From Asterionellopsis glacialis (Eukaryota; Bacillariophyta; Plagiogrammaphyceae; Rhaphoneidales; Asterionellopsidaceae), in the NCBI GenBank assembly GCA_014885115.2, contig WKLE02000200.1, positions 1 through 18,994 of the forward strand: DNA of 18,994 nucleotides, in the 5' to 3' direction. A model generated the notes under the pieces. It saw nothing but the letters and a program-made list of their open reading frames with translations. It did not search any database and was not told the origin of the DNA. A program made the position numbers and the translations under genes. Below are positions 1 to 7,833 of the stretch, one piece after another. Position 1 is the stretch's first letter; each line of letters opens with the position of its first letter.

Positions 1-1
1 T

Positions 2-1399
2 CAGAGCAGTCGCAGAGGTAGGCGTACCATATCTCTCGAAAATAATGATGTCGAATCGATGGATCGAAGTAGTCGGAGGGGCAGACGTACAATTCATCTC
101 TCTGATAATGATGCTAATTCCAACATCGTCAACAATGGCTTGGATAGCAACGACAATGTCAATGAGTCGACAGATTTGGAATCAAAAATAGATGGTGCGA
201 CATTACAACCTCTAGATGGTTCTGGACTTGGATTAAATCCTAACGCTATTGCTAAGTCATCAGGCATTCGTAACAGAAGAGGTTTGGGCCAAAACACACT
301 GGAGACAATTGTAAGCTGCGGATCATTGGAAAATCTCAATGATTCTGCCAAAAAGATCAATTACAAGCCCAACCTCAGTTCAACACGGGAATTTGACGCA
401 CGATTTGATCTCTTGCGTCCTACATCAAAAAAGATCGATCGAAGCCAAAGCGATTCAGCACACGAGCACAAACGAATCGACACGTGGTTATCGCAAGAGG
501 CCGAAACAGTGAGCGGCGAGTTAACGTCACAAAGCCAGAGATCCAGGAGAGACAAGGTTTATCCCGTCATCGAAGACCTCAGTTCAAGTACTATTACAAG
601 TCGATCCACCTTATCATCACAGATAGACAACATCACGAATTTCCTGGAAGACAGCAGTGACGACGAAGACGACATCGAGGGCAATCCAATTCTTCAAAGC
701 ATCCCCAAGGAGTTGACTTCAGCAGAGAAAGTCACAGGAAGCCGCGAAAAGTTCAAAGCTCTTATCGCAAAAAAGAATTCCGATCTTTCTCCAAAGCAGT
801 CAATGCTACCAACTACAACCAAACCAAAATATGCCGGTTGTCCCCAGAAGGTACGTCATAAATCCAAAACATTGGCTACGAACAACGCAGAAGAGCTCCA
901 AGGTTTGTCAGGTGAAAGCCACCCTACAATAGATCATTCCGTAACCAGTAGTGCCACCACTAGCACCATTTTAGGAGGGCAGACTTTGAATGGTCAAATT
1001 GGACCAAAGGATTTGAAATCGTTGGCTGCAAATAATATTGCTGAGCTTCAGGGTATGTTGGGTGGTGTTGCTCCGTCGATGGCCAGCTCTCGCATGGGCA
1101 GTGGACGTACAACCATTAACATTGGCAGCATACCACCAGGATCACGTGATGGATTGGGTTCTCAGACTGGGAAGGCCCAGGGTGATTTCAAATCTTTGGC
1201 TGCAAATAATATTGCTGAGCTTCAGGGTATGTTGGGCGGGATACCGCCACCATCGATGGTTCGCCTTGGTGACAATAACAACATCAACGTCAACACCACA
1301 ACTATGACCAAGATTAGGAATAATACCCCCCTGGCTACCAATGACCTCACAGGTATTCAGAGTATGTTGGGTGCAACAACGATAGATAACAACAACTGA
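2..1399 (+). CDS. Low-complexity repeat protein of unknown function, 5'-truncated by the window edge
   Basis: I do not recognise this gene. The frame is already open at base 2, so the first in-frame ATG (59) is probably internal; about 465 codons are visible, ending at TGA 1397-1399. The protein is rich in Ser, Asn, Asp and Thr, with no signal peptide or membrane segment, and looks largely disordered. At the left edge a 21-residue unit begins twice with SSRRGRRTI (bases 5-31 and 68-94), a basic patch that probably continues upstream. An acidic run (SSDDEDDIEG) lies near 650-680. The C-terminal half carries four copies of a 15-residue motif close to LAANNIAELQGMLGG, with hydrophobic residues spaced as in a short amphipathic helix. 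Such motifs in a disordered chain suggest repeated docking sites for a partner, which is inference. It converges on the bilin reductase at 1800. Confidence 0.75.
   Translation, partial: QSSRRGRRTISLENNDVESMDRSSRRGRRTIHLSDNDANSNIVNNGLDSNDNVNESTDLESKIDGATLQPLDGSGLGLNPNAIAKSSGIRNRRGLGQNTLETIVSCGSLENLNDSAKKINYKPNLSSTREFDARFDLLRPTSKKIDRSQSDSAHEHKRIDTWLSQEAETVSGELTSQSQRSRRDKVYPVIEDLSSSTITSRSTLSSQIDNITNFLEDSSDDEDDIEGNPILQSIPKELTSAEKVTGSREKFKALIAKKNSDLSPKQSMLPTTTKPKYAGCPQKVRHKSKTLATNNAEELQGLSGESHPTIDHSVTSSATTSTILGGQTLNGQIGPKDLKSLAANNIAELQGMLGGVAPSMASSRMGSGRTTINIGSIPPGSRDGLGSQTGKAQGDFKSLAANNIAELQGMLGGIPPPSMVRLGDNNNINVNTTTMTKIRNNTPLATNDLTGIQSMLGATTIDNNN
5..94 (+). repeat. Tandem 21-residue unit headed by SSRRGRRTI
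   Basis: The nine residues SSRRGRRTI are encoded at 5-31 and again at 68-94, 63 bases apart, in the same frame. The nucleotide sequences differ at several synonymous positions, so the peptide is conserved better than the DNA. The array may extend left of the window. Confidence 0.8.
872..1375 (+). repeat. Four copies of a 15-aa motif (LAxNNxxELQGMLGG-like)
   Basis: The copies lie at 872-916 (LATNNAEELQGLSGE), 1022-1066 (LAANNIAELQGMLGG), 1196-1240 (identical protein) and 1331-1375 (LATNDLTGIQSMLGA). Copies 2 and 3 are identical over 41 nucleotides (1022-1062 and 1196-1236), so they duplicated recently or are kept alike by conversion. Copies 1 and 4 are diverged. All are in the reading frame of the first gene. 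Confidence 0.9.
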
Positions 1400-1799
1400 A
1401 AGTAAAGGTGACTGGAAGTATTCGTCACCAGGTGCTGGCAGTATTCAGAGGTAATGCTGAATTTAGATACCTCGCACATGAGGTTGGCTGATGAGTGTAG
1501 TCTCCTCTATTCTTTTCCATCATGAACTGGCTATCTGCATGTAGAATGACACTTCCAATCTGTTCTCGAAAACAAATCAATCACAACACTAGAGAAAAAA
1601 TATAATCAAGAATTTAGTTCACAAAAGTCTACAACGTAACACTAGTTTTCTCTGGACTGCCTTTTCTAGCAAGAGTTCAGTTCTTGGTATGGGCTATTTT
1701 CTATTTTACAGCATTGCCTCTATTTTCAACAATGTTTGCCTCATTGTCTGAAATTCTGCATAACATATCCTCATATGCCCGAGTATTCCTTTGTTGTTG
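1400..1799. other. Convergent intergenic region between the repeat protein and the bilin reductase
   Basis: These 400 bases separate two stop codons and should hold both 3' UTRs. One ACCAGGT core lies at 1427-1433. I see no further gene; a + strand frame starting at 1684 runs antisense into the bilin reductase and has no recognisable protein character. Confidence 0.6.
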
Positions 1800-3071
1800 C
1801 TATTGTTCAGTTGGTCGTGGTTCACTCATGGAAAATAAAAATTCATACATGAACTTGTCAGCCCATTCTTTACCAAACATAGCTTCAAACATTCTTGCTG
1901 CTGGATCACGTTCAGCTGAATATGTATCATACGCTTGTTGGCGTTCTAATACTTTGGGTGCCAATACAGGTGTTTTAGGTGTCTGCTGTAACAGCTCCAA
2001 GTATGTTTGAACATATTGTTGAAAGGCAGGCATAAGTTCGGATGATACAACATCATTACTGTCTGATGATGATGATGCTTCTACTGTTGTCGTTTCTTCT
2101 GTTTTTGTTTCAAATCTTGAAAATAACATTTGCCTGGAAAAGAATTGTGTTTCATCATAAAACTTTTTACTCATTTTGCCTTGTAATGATGGGTACGATT
2201 GCCGTATGGATTCCAACAAATGTTCATATTTGGTTGTATGGCGATGCTCTTCTTGATGAATTGGTTGAAAATCTACAACCACTAAATGTTTTTTACGATT
2301 AAATTGTATCAAATCAATCCCCAACACGGGTAAGTTATAGTCAGCAGATGGATACCATAATGAATTGAACACTTGTGTTTTATCACCTGCATCATAGTAC
2401 GTCATACGAATTTTACGATATTCATCTGATGCTAAATGTAAATTAAACATTCGTGCCTGTTTCTGTGTGTTTTCTTGATAGGTAAAATCTTCTTGACCTT
2501 GGTGGCATGTACATGGCAAAACACGCAAGTTTGTTAACTTTTCCTTCATAAAATCCATTTGCCATTCCCAAAAAGGCATGTACAGTAATGTTGCGTTTTC
2601 ATTTTCATGATTATCAATAGTACTGCTAAAATATGGCGTACCATCTTTCTCGCCATCTTGAGATTCTTCTTCTAGTATATGCTGTTGTTTGTCAATGGGA
2701 GTTCTCCAGGGCATACCAAAAGCTGCTTGGGCCCTATCAATACAGTTGTAATCATTATGTTGTGTTGGAAGACTGTTGCTGCTACTGGACTGATTGCATT
2801 CGAACGCTCCCCTTTGAAATATATTTTCTCGTTCCGACGGTAAAATCAAATGTGAATTTTCAATGCCTTCAATGTCCATACGAAATTGAACTTTTCGACT
2901 TGTTGTATGTCGTCGTAGTCGTTGGTGTTGTTGCAAGGAAGAAAACTTACGAGACGGTGCGTGGCGTAGTGCCACGGCACTGTGCATAAATGCATCAGTG
3001 ACAGAGTTTGAATATGACAATAAAATGATCATCATCATTGTCATCATAATCGTCGAGTAGTTACCCACCAT
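1800..3071 (-). CDS. Plastid-targeted ferredoxin-dependent bilin reductase, HY2 family, PebB-like
   Basis: This family reduces biliverdin or dihydrobiliverdin to phytobilins with ferredoxin electrons in the plastid stroma. The C-terminal ~250 residues show the family pattern: MFNLHLASDEYRKIRMTYYDAG, then QVFNSLWYP, LPVLGIDLIQFNRKKHLVVVDFQP, KFYDETQFFSRQMLFSRFE and a late AERDPAARMFEAMFGKEWAD block. Asp253 (GID) and Asp306 (FYD) match positions where related reductases carry catalytic acids. The wording is closest, from memory, to PebB (15,16-dihydrobiliverdin to phycoerythrobilin), but the exact reaction is not certain. I start at ATG 3071 (423 aa): MVGNYST, a Met/Ile/Leu-rich core, then SVTDA before FMHSA, which fits a signal peptide plus Phe-led plastid transit peptide. 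In-frame ATGs at 3125 and 3254 would give longer N-termini that fit less well. Residues ~60-160 look like a poorly conserved transit and linker region. Confidence 0.88.
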   Translation of the reverse strand: MVGNYSTIMMTMMMIILLSYSNSVTDAFMHSAVALRHAPSRKFSSLQQHQRLRRHTTSRKVQFRMDIEGIENSHLILPSERENIFQRGAFECNQSSSSNSLPTQHNDYNCIDRAQAAFGMPWRTPIDKQQHILEEESQDGEKDGTPYFSSTIDNHENENATLLYMPFWEWQMDFMKEKLTNLRVLPCTCHQGQEDFTYQENTQKQARMFNLHLASDEYRKIRMTYYDAGDKTQVFNSLWYPSADYNLPVLGIDLIQFNRKKHLVVVDFQPIHQEEHRHTTKYEHLLESIRQSYPSLQGKMSKKFYDETQFFSRQMLFSRFETKTEETTTVEASSSSDSNDVVSSELMPAFQQYVQTYLELLQQTPKTPVLAPKVLERQQAYDTYSAERDPAARMFEAMFGKEWADKFMYEFLFSMSEPRPTEQ

Positions 3072-3458
3072 CGCAAAAAGTTGTGAATGGCAACTATGAC
3101 TTTTTGAGACTGCCAAGAGAAACATATTGTGTACCTTTTTAATAAAATACCGATCGTTTTGACTTGATGTCAACAGATGAAAAGAAGTTATGTGCTTTAT
3201 GGGTAGACAGGACTCAATGCTGTTGTCGAAAACAAAGACTAGTCTGTGGACCAATAAGTGAACTACTCAGATTGAGTAGGACTTGAGCTGATTCGTGAGA
3301 AGTGCGGTAGTGGGTCTGATGCGGTATTCACCCATCACCCAGTCATAACAAGACCGACACTTTTTTAGTACGTAGAACCTGTAAAGAATGTGCGGTGGCC
3401 GCAGAAGAACCAAAAGAAATTGGAAGAACACCGCATTCTGATGTCTCTCTGCTGGTAC

Positions 3459-3472
3459 ACGCGAAACGCGAA
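3459..3472. promoter_or_regulatory. Tandem ACGCGAA heptads (possible E2F/MBF-like site)
   Basis: ACGCGAA occurs twice back to back, giving ACGCGAAACGCGAA about 390 bases upstream of the bilin reductase start. The element resembles E2F or MBF cell-cycle sites in general form. A regulatory role is inference. Confidence 0.25.
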
Positions 3473-3534
3473 TATCTCGATGACGCATCGTACCTTATTG
3501 CGGAACAGAACGCAGAAACTATTATTTAAATACT

Positions 3535-4330
3535 ACCTGGTACTCCTACTAGACTAGAGAGGACTCGACAGAACAGAATGTGATTACTGTCTACTATACT
3601 AAACTAACTATTATTTCGGATACACACGTAATCCTACCGAAGTAAGGTACATACCAAAGAAGCAATAAACTAACTAGTCAAAACCCGAACTCTTCTTCGC
3701 TCCATGCTGGAAGACAAGAACATCATCAAACGAGTGCCTGACAGGCAGTTTGAAGTCTGTTTGATGTCCTTGTCTGACTCTTCATTTTCTTTTTCTGGAA
3801 GCCTGTCGAGATCAGTGGTCGAGACTTCTGCGCTTTTTGAGCTCTCGCTCAACTTTTGACCGACGGTGGCAGAACAGACGATTCAATCTAGGGAGGCGCT
3901 ACCGTACCTGGTAAATACCAGTAGTCCTACTGATGTATATTTTACCCCCCAGGTAAAATAATATATAATACCTGGTACTCGGAGTATTATACATCACGAA
4001 ATTTATCCTGGGGTCGACTCCTGGGAAAGATTACAGCATAATTAGTAGTACAAAAACTGTAGAACATCAGTCCTACATACCTGCACTTACGGTTACTAGT
4101 CCTAGAGCAATAGACTCTGGGTGTACCAGGTACCTTAGGACTACCGGTGCCGCTCTCCAGAGGGACTACCTGTTACCTGTACCTGGTACAGGTAGACTTC
4201 TTTTTACCAGGTACCTCTGGTAGTGCTAGAACTACGTAGGACCCATCATAAACCAGGTACCTGTACCAGTATTATTTTACAAGTACCTGGTACCATGTAC
4301 ATTACTAGTACCCGGTACCAGCTACCTGGT
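3535..4330. repeat. Cluster of palindromic ACCWGGT / GTACCWGGTAC motifs
   Basis: The 7-bp palindrome ACCWGGT (W = A or T) starts at 3535, 3906, 3970, 4125, 4181, 4206, 4252, 4285 and 4324, nine times in about 800 bases; chance predicts roughly 0.1. Several extend to the 11-mer GTACCWGGTAC (4123-4133, 4179-4189, 4283-4293) and one variant has a C centre (4308-4318). At 4175-4193 the symmetry reaches 19 bp with one unpaired centre. Spacing is irregular, so this is not a simple satellite. Single copies occur elsewhere (14580-14590; core at 1427-1433). Confidence 0.85.
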
Positions 4331-4410
4331 ACGGTAGCTGGTACGTATATTCCAATTCACAAAAAAACCTTTTCTTTATTTTTTATAATATTATTAGAAG
4401 ATGCATATAT

Positions 4411-4621
4411 TGAAGTAGGGTATTGAGGACGTTAATAATTTATGCCCATCCACGAAATTTCAGCGATTTAACGGGGGATAAACGTACAATTATCACGATC
4501 AGAGGAAATACCTTCCGGTACCAGGAAAACTGTCCTCCAAGCGTATAGTCAGGTTGAAGTATTGAGGATGCCTATCCATAATAGTTTAGCGATCTAGGAG
4601 GGGCTAAATATAGAAATACGA
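4411..4621. repeat. Two diverged direct repeats of ~70 bp
   Basis: Segment 4411-4487 and segment 4555-4621 share, in order, GAAGTA, TTGAGGA, CCATCCA/CCTATCCATA, TTTAGCGAT or TTTCAGCGATTTA, GGGG and a trailing ACGAT. The alignment needs an indel of about 14 bases and many substitutions. They look like an old duplication; no coding content is seen. Confidence 0.5.
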
Positions 4622-4891
4622 TTGTCTAACGGTAATTTTTAAGTGTTCGCTATTAACCGCTTTTTCAATAATAACGGCTAAAGTATATCAATTATCAGAC
4701 TTCCAATGGCATGCCTGCGTCTTTTAGCGAAAAGCGAAGCCCCACCCGGTCCCAGTTCGCATAATTTGACGATAAAAAAAAGTCAAAACTCCGATTAGAA
4801 CCATGTTTTCCATCAACAAAAGATCTCACAATTTCAGATCATCAGTTCAGATTAACAACATTCAACCCTGATTCAATTCAATCTATCTAAA

Positions 4892-5347
4892 ATGAAGTCC
4901 AGTCTTTTATTGCTTGTTGCACTCTTCCTCTTCGCAAACACCGCTAGTGCGGCAGAGAAAACCTCTTTGAAGGTGAGAGGAACAAGGAAAAATCATCCTA
5001 ACCGCAAATTAAAAATGAAAGATGAATGTGTTAAAAAAGATGGTTCGCGTCGTAGGACCAAAAAATGTGATAAAGAACCTAAAGACAAAGTCGACAAAGT
5101 CGACAAAGTCGACAAAGAACCAGACACAGACACAGAGACAGAAGAAGCCGATGCCGAAGAAATTGAAATTGAAGGATTGGGTAGTACTGCGGACGGTTTT
5201 GAAGATGAAAATGTCACCCGATCAGGAGAATCCGACATTACTGAATTAAACAGTGAGGAACCTACTTCTAGCGGAAACAAGTTCTTCAACCAAGAAAGTT
5301 CTATTGCGATTGGTGCCATTCTTGCTACTGGATTAGGTTTCCTTTAA
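4892..5347 (+). CDS. Small secreted Lys-rich/acidic protein, possibly GPI-anchored
   Basis: I do not recognise a family. The 151-residue protein opens with a clear signal peptide (MKSSLLLLVALFLFANTASA, cleavage near residue 20). Residues 21-75 are very basic, with many Lys and Arg, two Cys (46 and 59) and three VDK units encoded by the 9-bp repeat GACAAAGTC at 5084-5110. Residues 76-125 are strongly acidic, with many Asp, Glu and Thr. A hydrophobic tail (137-151, IAIGAILATGLGFL) after a small-residue patch TSSGN could be a GPI-attachment signal. The charge-segregated Lys-then-acid layout and an R-x-L tripeptide (RKL, 38-40) recall diatom biosilica proteins such as silaffins, but this is composition only. 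The start is the first ATG, directly before the signal peptide. It is divergent from the bilin reductase. Confidence 0.75.
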   Translation: MKSSLLLLVALFLFANTASAAEKTSLKVRGTRKNHPNRKLKMKDECVKKDGSRRRTKKCDKEPKDKVDKVDKVDKEPDTDTETEEADAEEIEIEGLGSTADGFEDENVTRSGESDITELNSEEPTSSGNKFFNQESSIAIGAILATGLGFL

Positions 5348-5369
5348 AAGGGTAGAGAACACGAGAAGT

Positions 5370-5398
5370 TCAAGAATGTTCTTCTGTTTCATTCTTGA
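5370..5398 (+). other. Hairpin in the 3' flank of the secreted-protein gene
   Basis: TCAAGAATG (5370-5378) and CATTCTTGA (5390-5398) form a perfect 9-bp inverted repeat with an 11-base loop, 22 bases past the stop codon. The GAA/TTC alternation around 5364-5383 also resembles a heat-shock element. A role in RNA processing or stability is possible but unproven. Confidence 0.4.
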
Positions 5399-5588
5399 CG
5401 TTCTTTCAAAAAAGGATCAGCAGAAATTTCTCCTAGAAATCTCCTGAAATAGCTTCATCGCTGTATATGTATGTAACAGATAGTGAGTTTCACACGTGTA
5501 ATGTATTTAATTTTAGTAATGAATTTAATTAAAGAACCCATACTTTGTATTTTTGAAGATTTCGTCTGGCGATTGATCCTGTGCAATT

Positions 5589-6123
5589 ATGCATTATTCA
5601 TTCCTCTTGTTTGATACGTTAAAATTTGATGATTACAAGTCAATGTTTTCCAACCACGTCTTTTCTCTTCCAACATTGGTCATGGGTAGTGCAATCTACC
5701 CAAAAGCTGATCTCATAGCAATCACAACGATTACCAAACGCACATTTGAAAAACATGGCTTGGGTGGGATTATTACCAGCAACATAAAACTTAAAAAATG
5801 CATATTAAATGGTTTTATGGACCTGCTGGTCCATGTGGCGATAGTTCGAAGATTGAATTTGTTGTGAGTCCAAGTGTAAACCTTGCTAAAGTCTTCTTCT
5901 TTTTACAACGAGCAAAGTATGAAATGGCCCTTCTTCAATGTGCTGTATTCGAAGCACACCGTAACGTTTTGATACAAAATTCACAACAAAGAAAGCCTTG
6001 CTGATGCTGCCTCTGGCTATGCAAGAAATGAAAGAATTTTGCCGTGATGTGACTATGTGGAACCGTTTGTCATGTACTGCTGTATTCTGGTACTGCATAT
6101 ATTTGGTTGCACGTGTACAGGTA
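5589..6123 (+). pseudogene. Possible decayed coding sequence (frameshifted), family unknown
   Basis: Protein-like text appears in pieces. One frame is open from ATG 5589 to 5867. The same frame reopens after stops and reads KWPFFNVLYSKHTVTF up to a TGA near 5973. If one T in the run TTTT before that TGA is treated as an insertion, the text continues as DTKFTTKKALLMLPLAMQEM and on through a Trp/Cys/Tyr-rich hydrophobic end to about 6123. The C-terminal piece looks like a membrane anchor. I cannot assign a family. It might instead be a gene with short introns: GTGAGT and CAG/GTATGA donor-like sites occur near 5863 and 6118, but the candidate introns would be only about 30 bases. Confidence is low. 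Confidence 0.3.
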
Positions 6124-6397
6124 TGAAAAGATGTATAACATTTTTGTTAGTACTTGGAAAAGTCAGTCCAGGCATGGATGGATACACGATCTACCGCTCA
6201 CGGTGATTCACACACAAAGCTGCAATCGCAATGATATATTTGAATGCAGAGTCGATGGAATAGTAAAATGAATCTCTCTATGTCTCTAGAATAGTAAAAT
6301 GTATATTTCGGAGTGGTGCAACCATTTTTTAATCATAGAAGACAGTATTTTGTGATTGTAAAAAACACTTTTTGTCATTTTTCTATTTTTATTCAAA

Positions 6398-7174
6398 TCA
6401 CAGTCGACTTTCTGGGAGACTTTCTACTTGCGCTGATATCAAAGTCCTGTAGGCATCTGTATACAATTCCATTTTCATTTGTTGAAAGCTCGTTGCATCA
6501 AAGAATTTGGCACCGAGTTCTTCAGGTAATCCTTCCATAGCTAGTGCTTCTGCATGCTCAGGCAGTGTTTCTATAGAACATTCTTCATCAACCAATCCAG
6601 ATTGTAATGCTGCCGTGGAATCGTATCGCTTACCAGTTAATACACCCTCTCGTAATACATGTGATGATGTAATTTTAGACTTACTTAATTCTGCAAAGCC
6701 CTTCCCTAAACGCATACCTAAATTTAATTCGGGAAAGTTCAAATAACCACGCTGTGTCCTCATAATTCGAAAATCACACGCCAGTGCTAAGAACAATCCA
6801 GCTCCAAATGCATGGCCATTAATAGCAGCCACGGTACGGCAATCTAACACCAGCAGACGTGCCAAAAGTTTCCATACACTTTCAATCATTTCATTTGTGG
6901 CGGTAGGTTCCGAAGACGTCATAAATTGTAAATCTAAACCATTTGAGAAAAATTTACCAATTCCACGTATAATTAATGCCTTGGGATGATCTGCATCTTC
7001 AACTTCTTTCAAAGCGGTTGATAAAGATTTAATCAAAGAAGGATTAAACACATTTGGACCACGATTCATCAGAAGAGTCATAATACCATTCGGCGCAGCT
7101 GTTAATGTTATACCATTGTTATCATCATAGACCAATGTTTGTGCGTCACTTTCTTTGTTCTTACTATCACTCAT
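6398..7174 (-). CDS. Peroxisomal enoyl-CoA delta isomerase / hydratase (crotonase family), PTS1 -SRL
   Basis: The 258-residue protein has the length and pattern of the crotonase superfamily. KFFSNGLDL (residues 74-82) and NGHAFGAGLFLALACDFR (119-136) form the usual CoA-binding and oxyanion-hole segments. Glu149 in LNFPELNLGM sits where delta3,delta2-enoyl-CoA isomerases and plant ECI/IBR10 proteins have their catalytic acid, and no second hydratase-type Glu is obvious in GHAFGAGL, which favours isomerase. The chain ends in Ser-Arg-Leu, a type-1 peroxisomal signal, with no N-terminal targeting sequence. The likely job is moving double bonds so unsaturated acyl-CoAs can pass through peroxisomal beta-oxidation. 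The start is ATG 7172-7174 and the gene has no intron. It lies downstream of the DUF445 gene on the same strand, with 659 bases between. Confidence 0.9.
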   Translation of the reverse strand: MSDSKNKESDAQTLVYDDNNGITLTAAPNGIMTLLMNRGPNVFNPSLIKSLSTALKEVEDADHPKALIIRGIGKFFSNGLDLQFMTSSEPTATNEMIESVWKLLARLLVLDCRTVAAINGHAFGAGLFLALACDFRIMRTQRGYLNFPELNLGMRLGKGFAELSKSKITSSHVLREGVLTGKRYDSTAALQSGLVDEECSIETLPEHAEALAMEGLPEELGAKFFDATSFQQMKMELYTDAYRTLISAQVESLPESRL

Positions 7175-7833
7175 ATTCTGACCACGTTTGAGAAGATATA
7201 TTGTAGGTTACTTGGAGTGTTGCTGTTGCAGAGCTTCTGTATATCAAGCAAATTGATGACATGCAATAATGAATCGAGCGTTGGTGTTAGACATGGTTGT
7301 CGGCGTCGGTTTTTTGGATGTGTTTTATATTGCACCCGTACGTAGGACCTACATTCCGGGTTGTAAGAAGAGAGCGACATCCACATCACAAGGGTTGAGG
7401 ATCAATTATTTATTAGGCTTCGCCGGGAGCTCTCTAGAGAACCCGAAGAATTTTACTTTCTCACCATGGTATGCTAAGGTTATCTCAAAAAGAAGTCAAA
7501 ATCTATTCCATATTTTTTACTATCTTACCAGCAAACCTTGATTTCGAGATTGACGAAAGATTTTTGTTCGAAAGCAATATAAAAAGATAGTAAGCTCTCA
7601 AATAACATTGAACATGAAAGTAAAACAGGTTTTGCTGTTAGGTATAGACATATTGGAATGGACCAACCTGTTGAGTAAGTTCAACAAGTCTATGCAACCT
7701 ACTTTAAGTCGTTCGTCAAAACGTTTGACGTTTCAACACATTGTAAAAAGCGATCTTGCTATATGCATGTATTTTATATATTTATTTATTATAGTCTATT
7801 ACTGCAACAACCCCTTTCTTTGTCTATGGGGGT
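7175..7833. other. Intergenic region between the DUF445 gene and the isomerase gene
   Basis: This should contain the DUF445 3' UTR (right) and the isomerase promoter (left). Near 7710-7727 the text CGTCAAAACGTTTGACG is an almost perfect palindrome and includes TGACGT, the core of the CO2/cAMP-responsive element described in diatoms; a function here is inference. Short + strand frames at 7269-7541 and 7608-7880 look like chance. Confidence 0.5.

Larger units (their letters stand above)
3072..4891. promoter_or_regulatory. 1.8-kb divergent intergenic region (bilin reductase / secreted protein)
   Basis: The two flanking genes start in opposite directions, so both promoters should lie here. The right part contains the ACCWGGT palindrome cluster and a pair of diverged direct repeats, annotated separately. 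The left part (3280-3490) has small inverted repeats (TGCGGTGGCCGCA at 3391-3403) and a tandem ACGCGAA heptad at 3459-3472. No convincing coding sequence is visible. Reading frames near 3267-3488, 3670-3852 and 4223-4426 have no recognisable protein character. Confidence 0.6.

Noticed and set aside
3267..3488. 73-codon minus-strand frame upstream of the bilin reductase
   Set aside because: It has an ATG but no domain, and overlaps small inverted repeats; it is probably chance.
3670..3852. Short minus-strand frame with a Ser/Glu-rich start
   Set aside because: It begins with TTG, not ATG, has no homology I recognise and lies in the palindrome-rich intergenic region.
3535..4330. CRISPR-like array
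   Set aside because: Repeats are only 7-11 bp, palindromic and irregularly spaced, with no spacers of equal length; the genome is eukaryotic.
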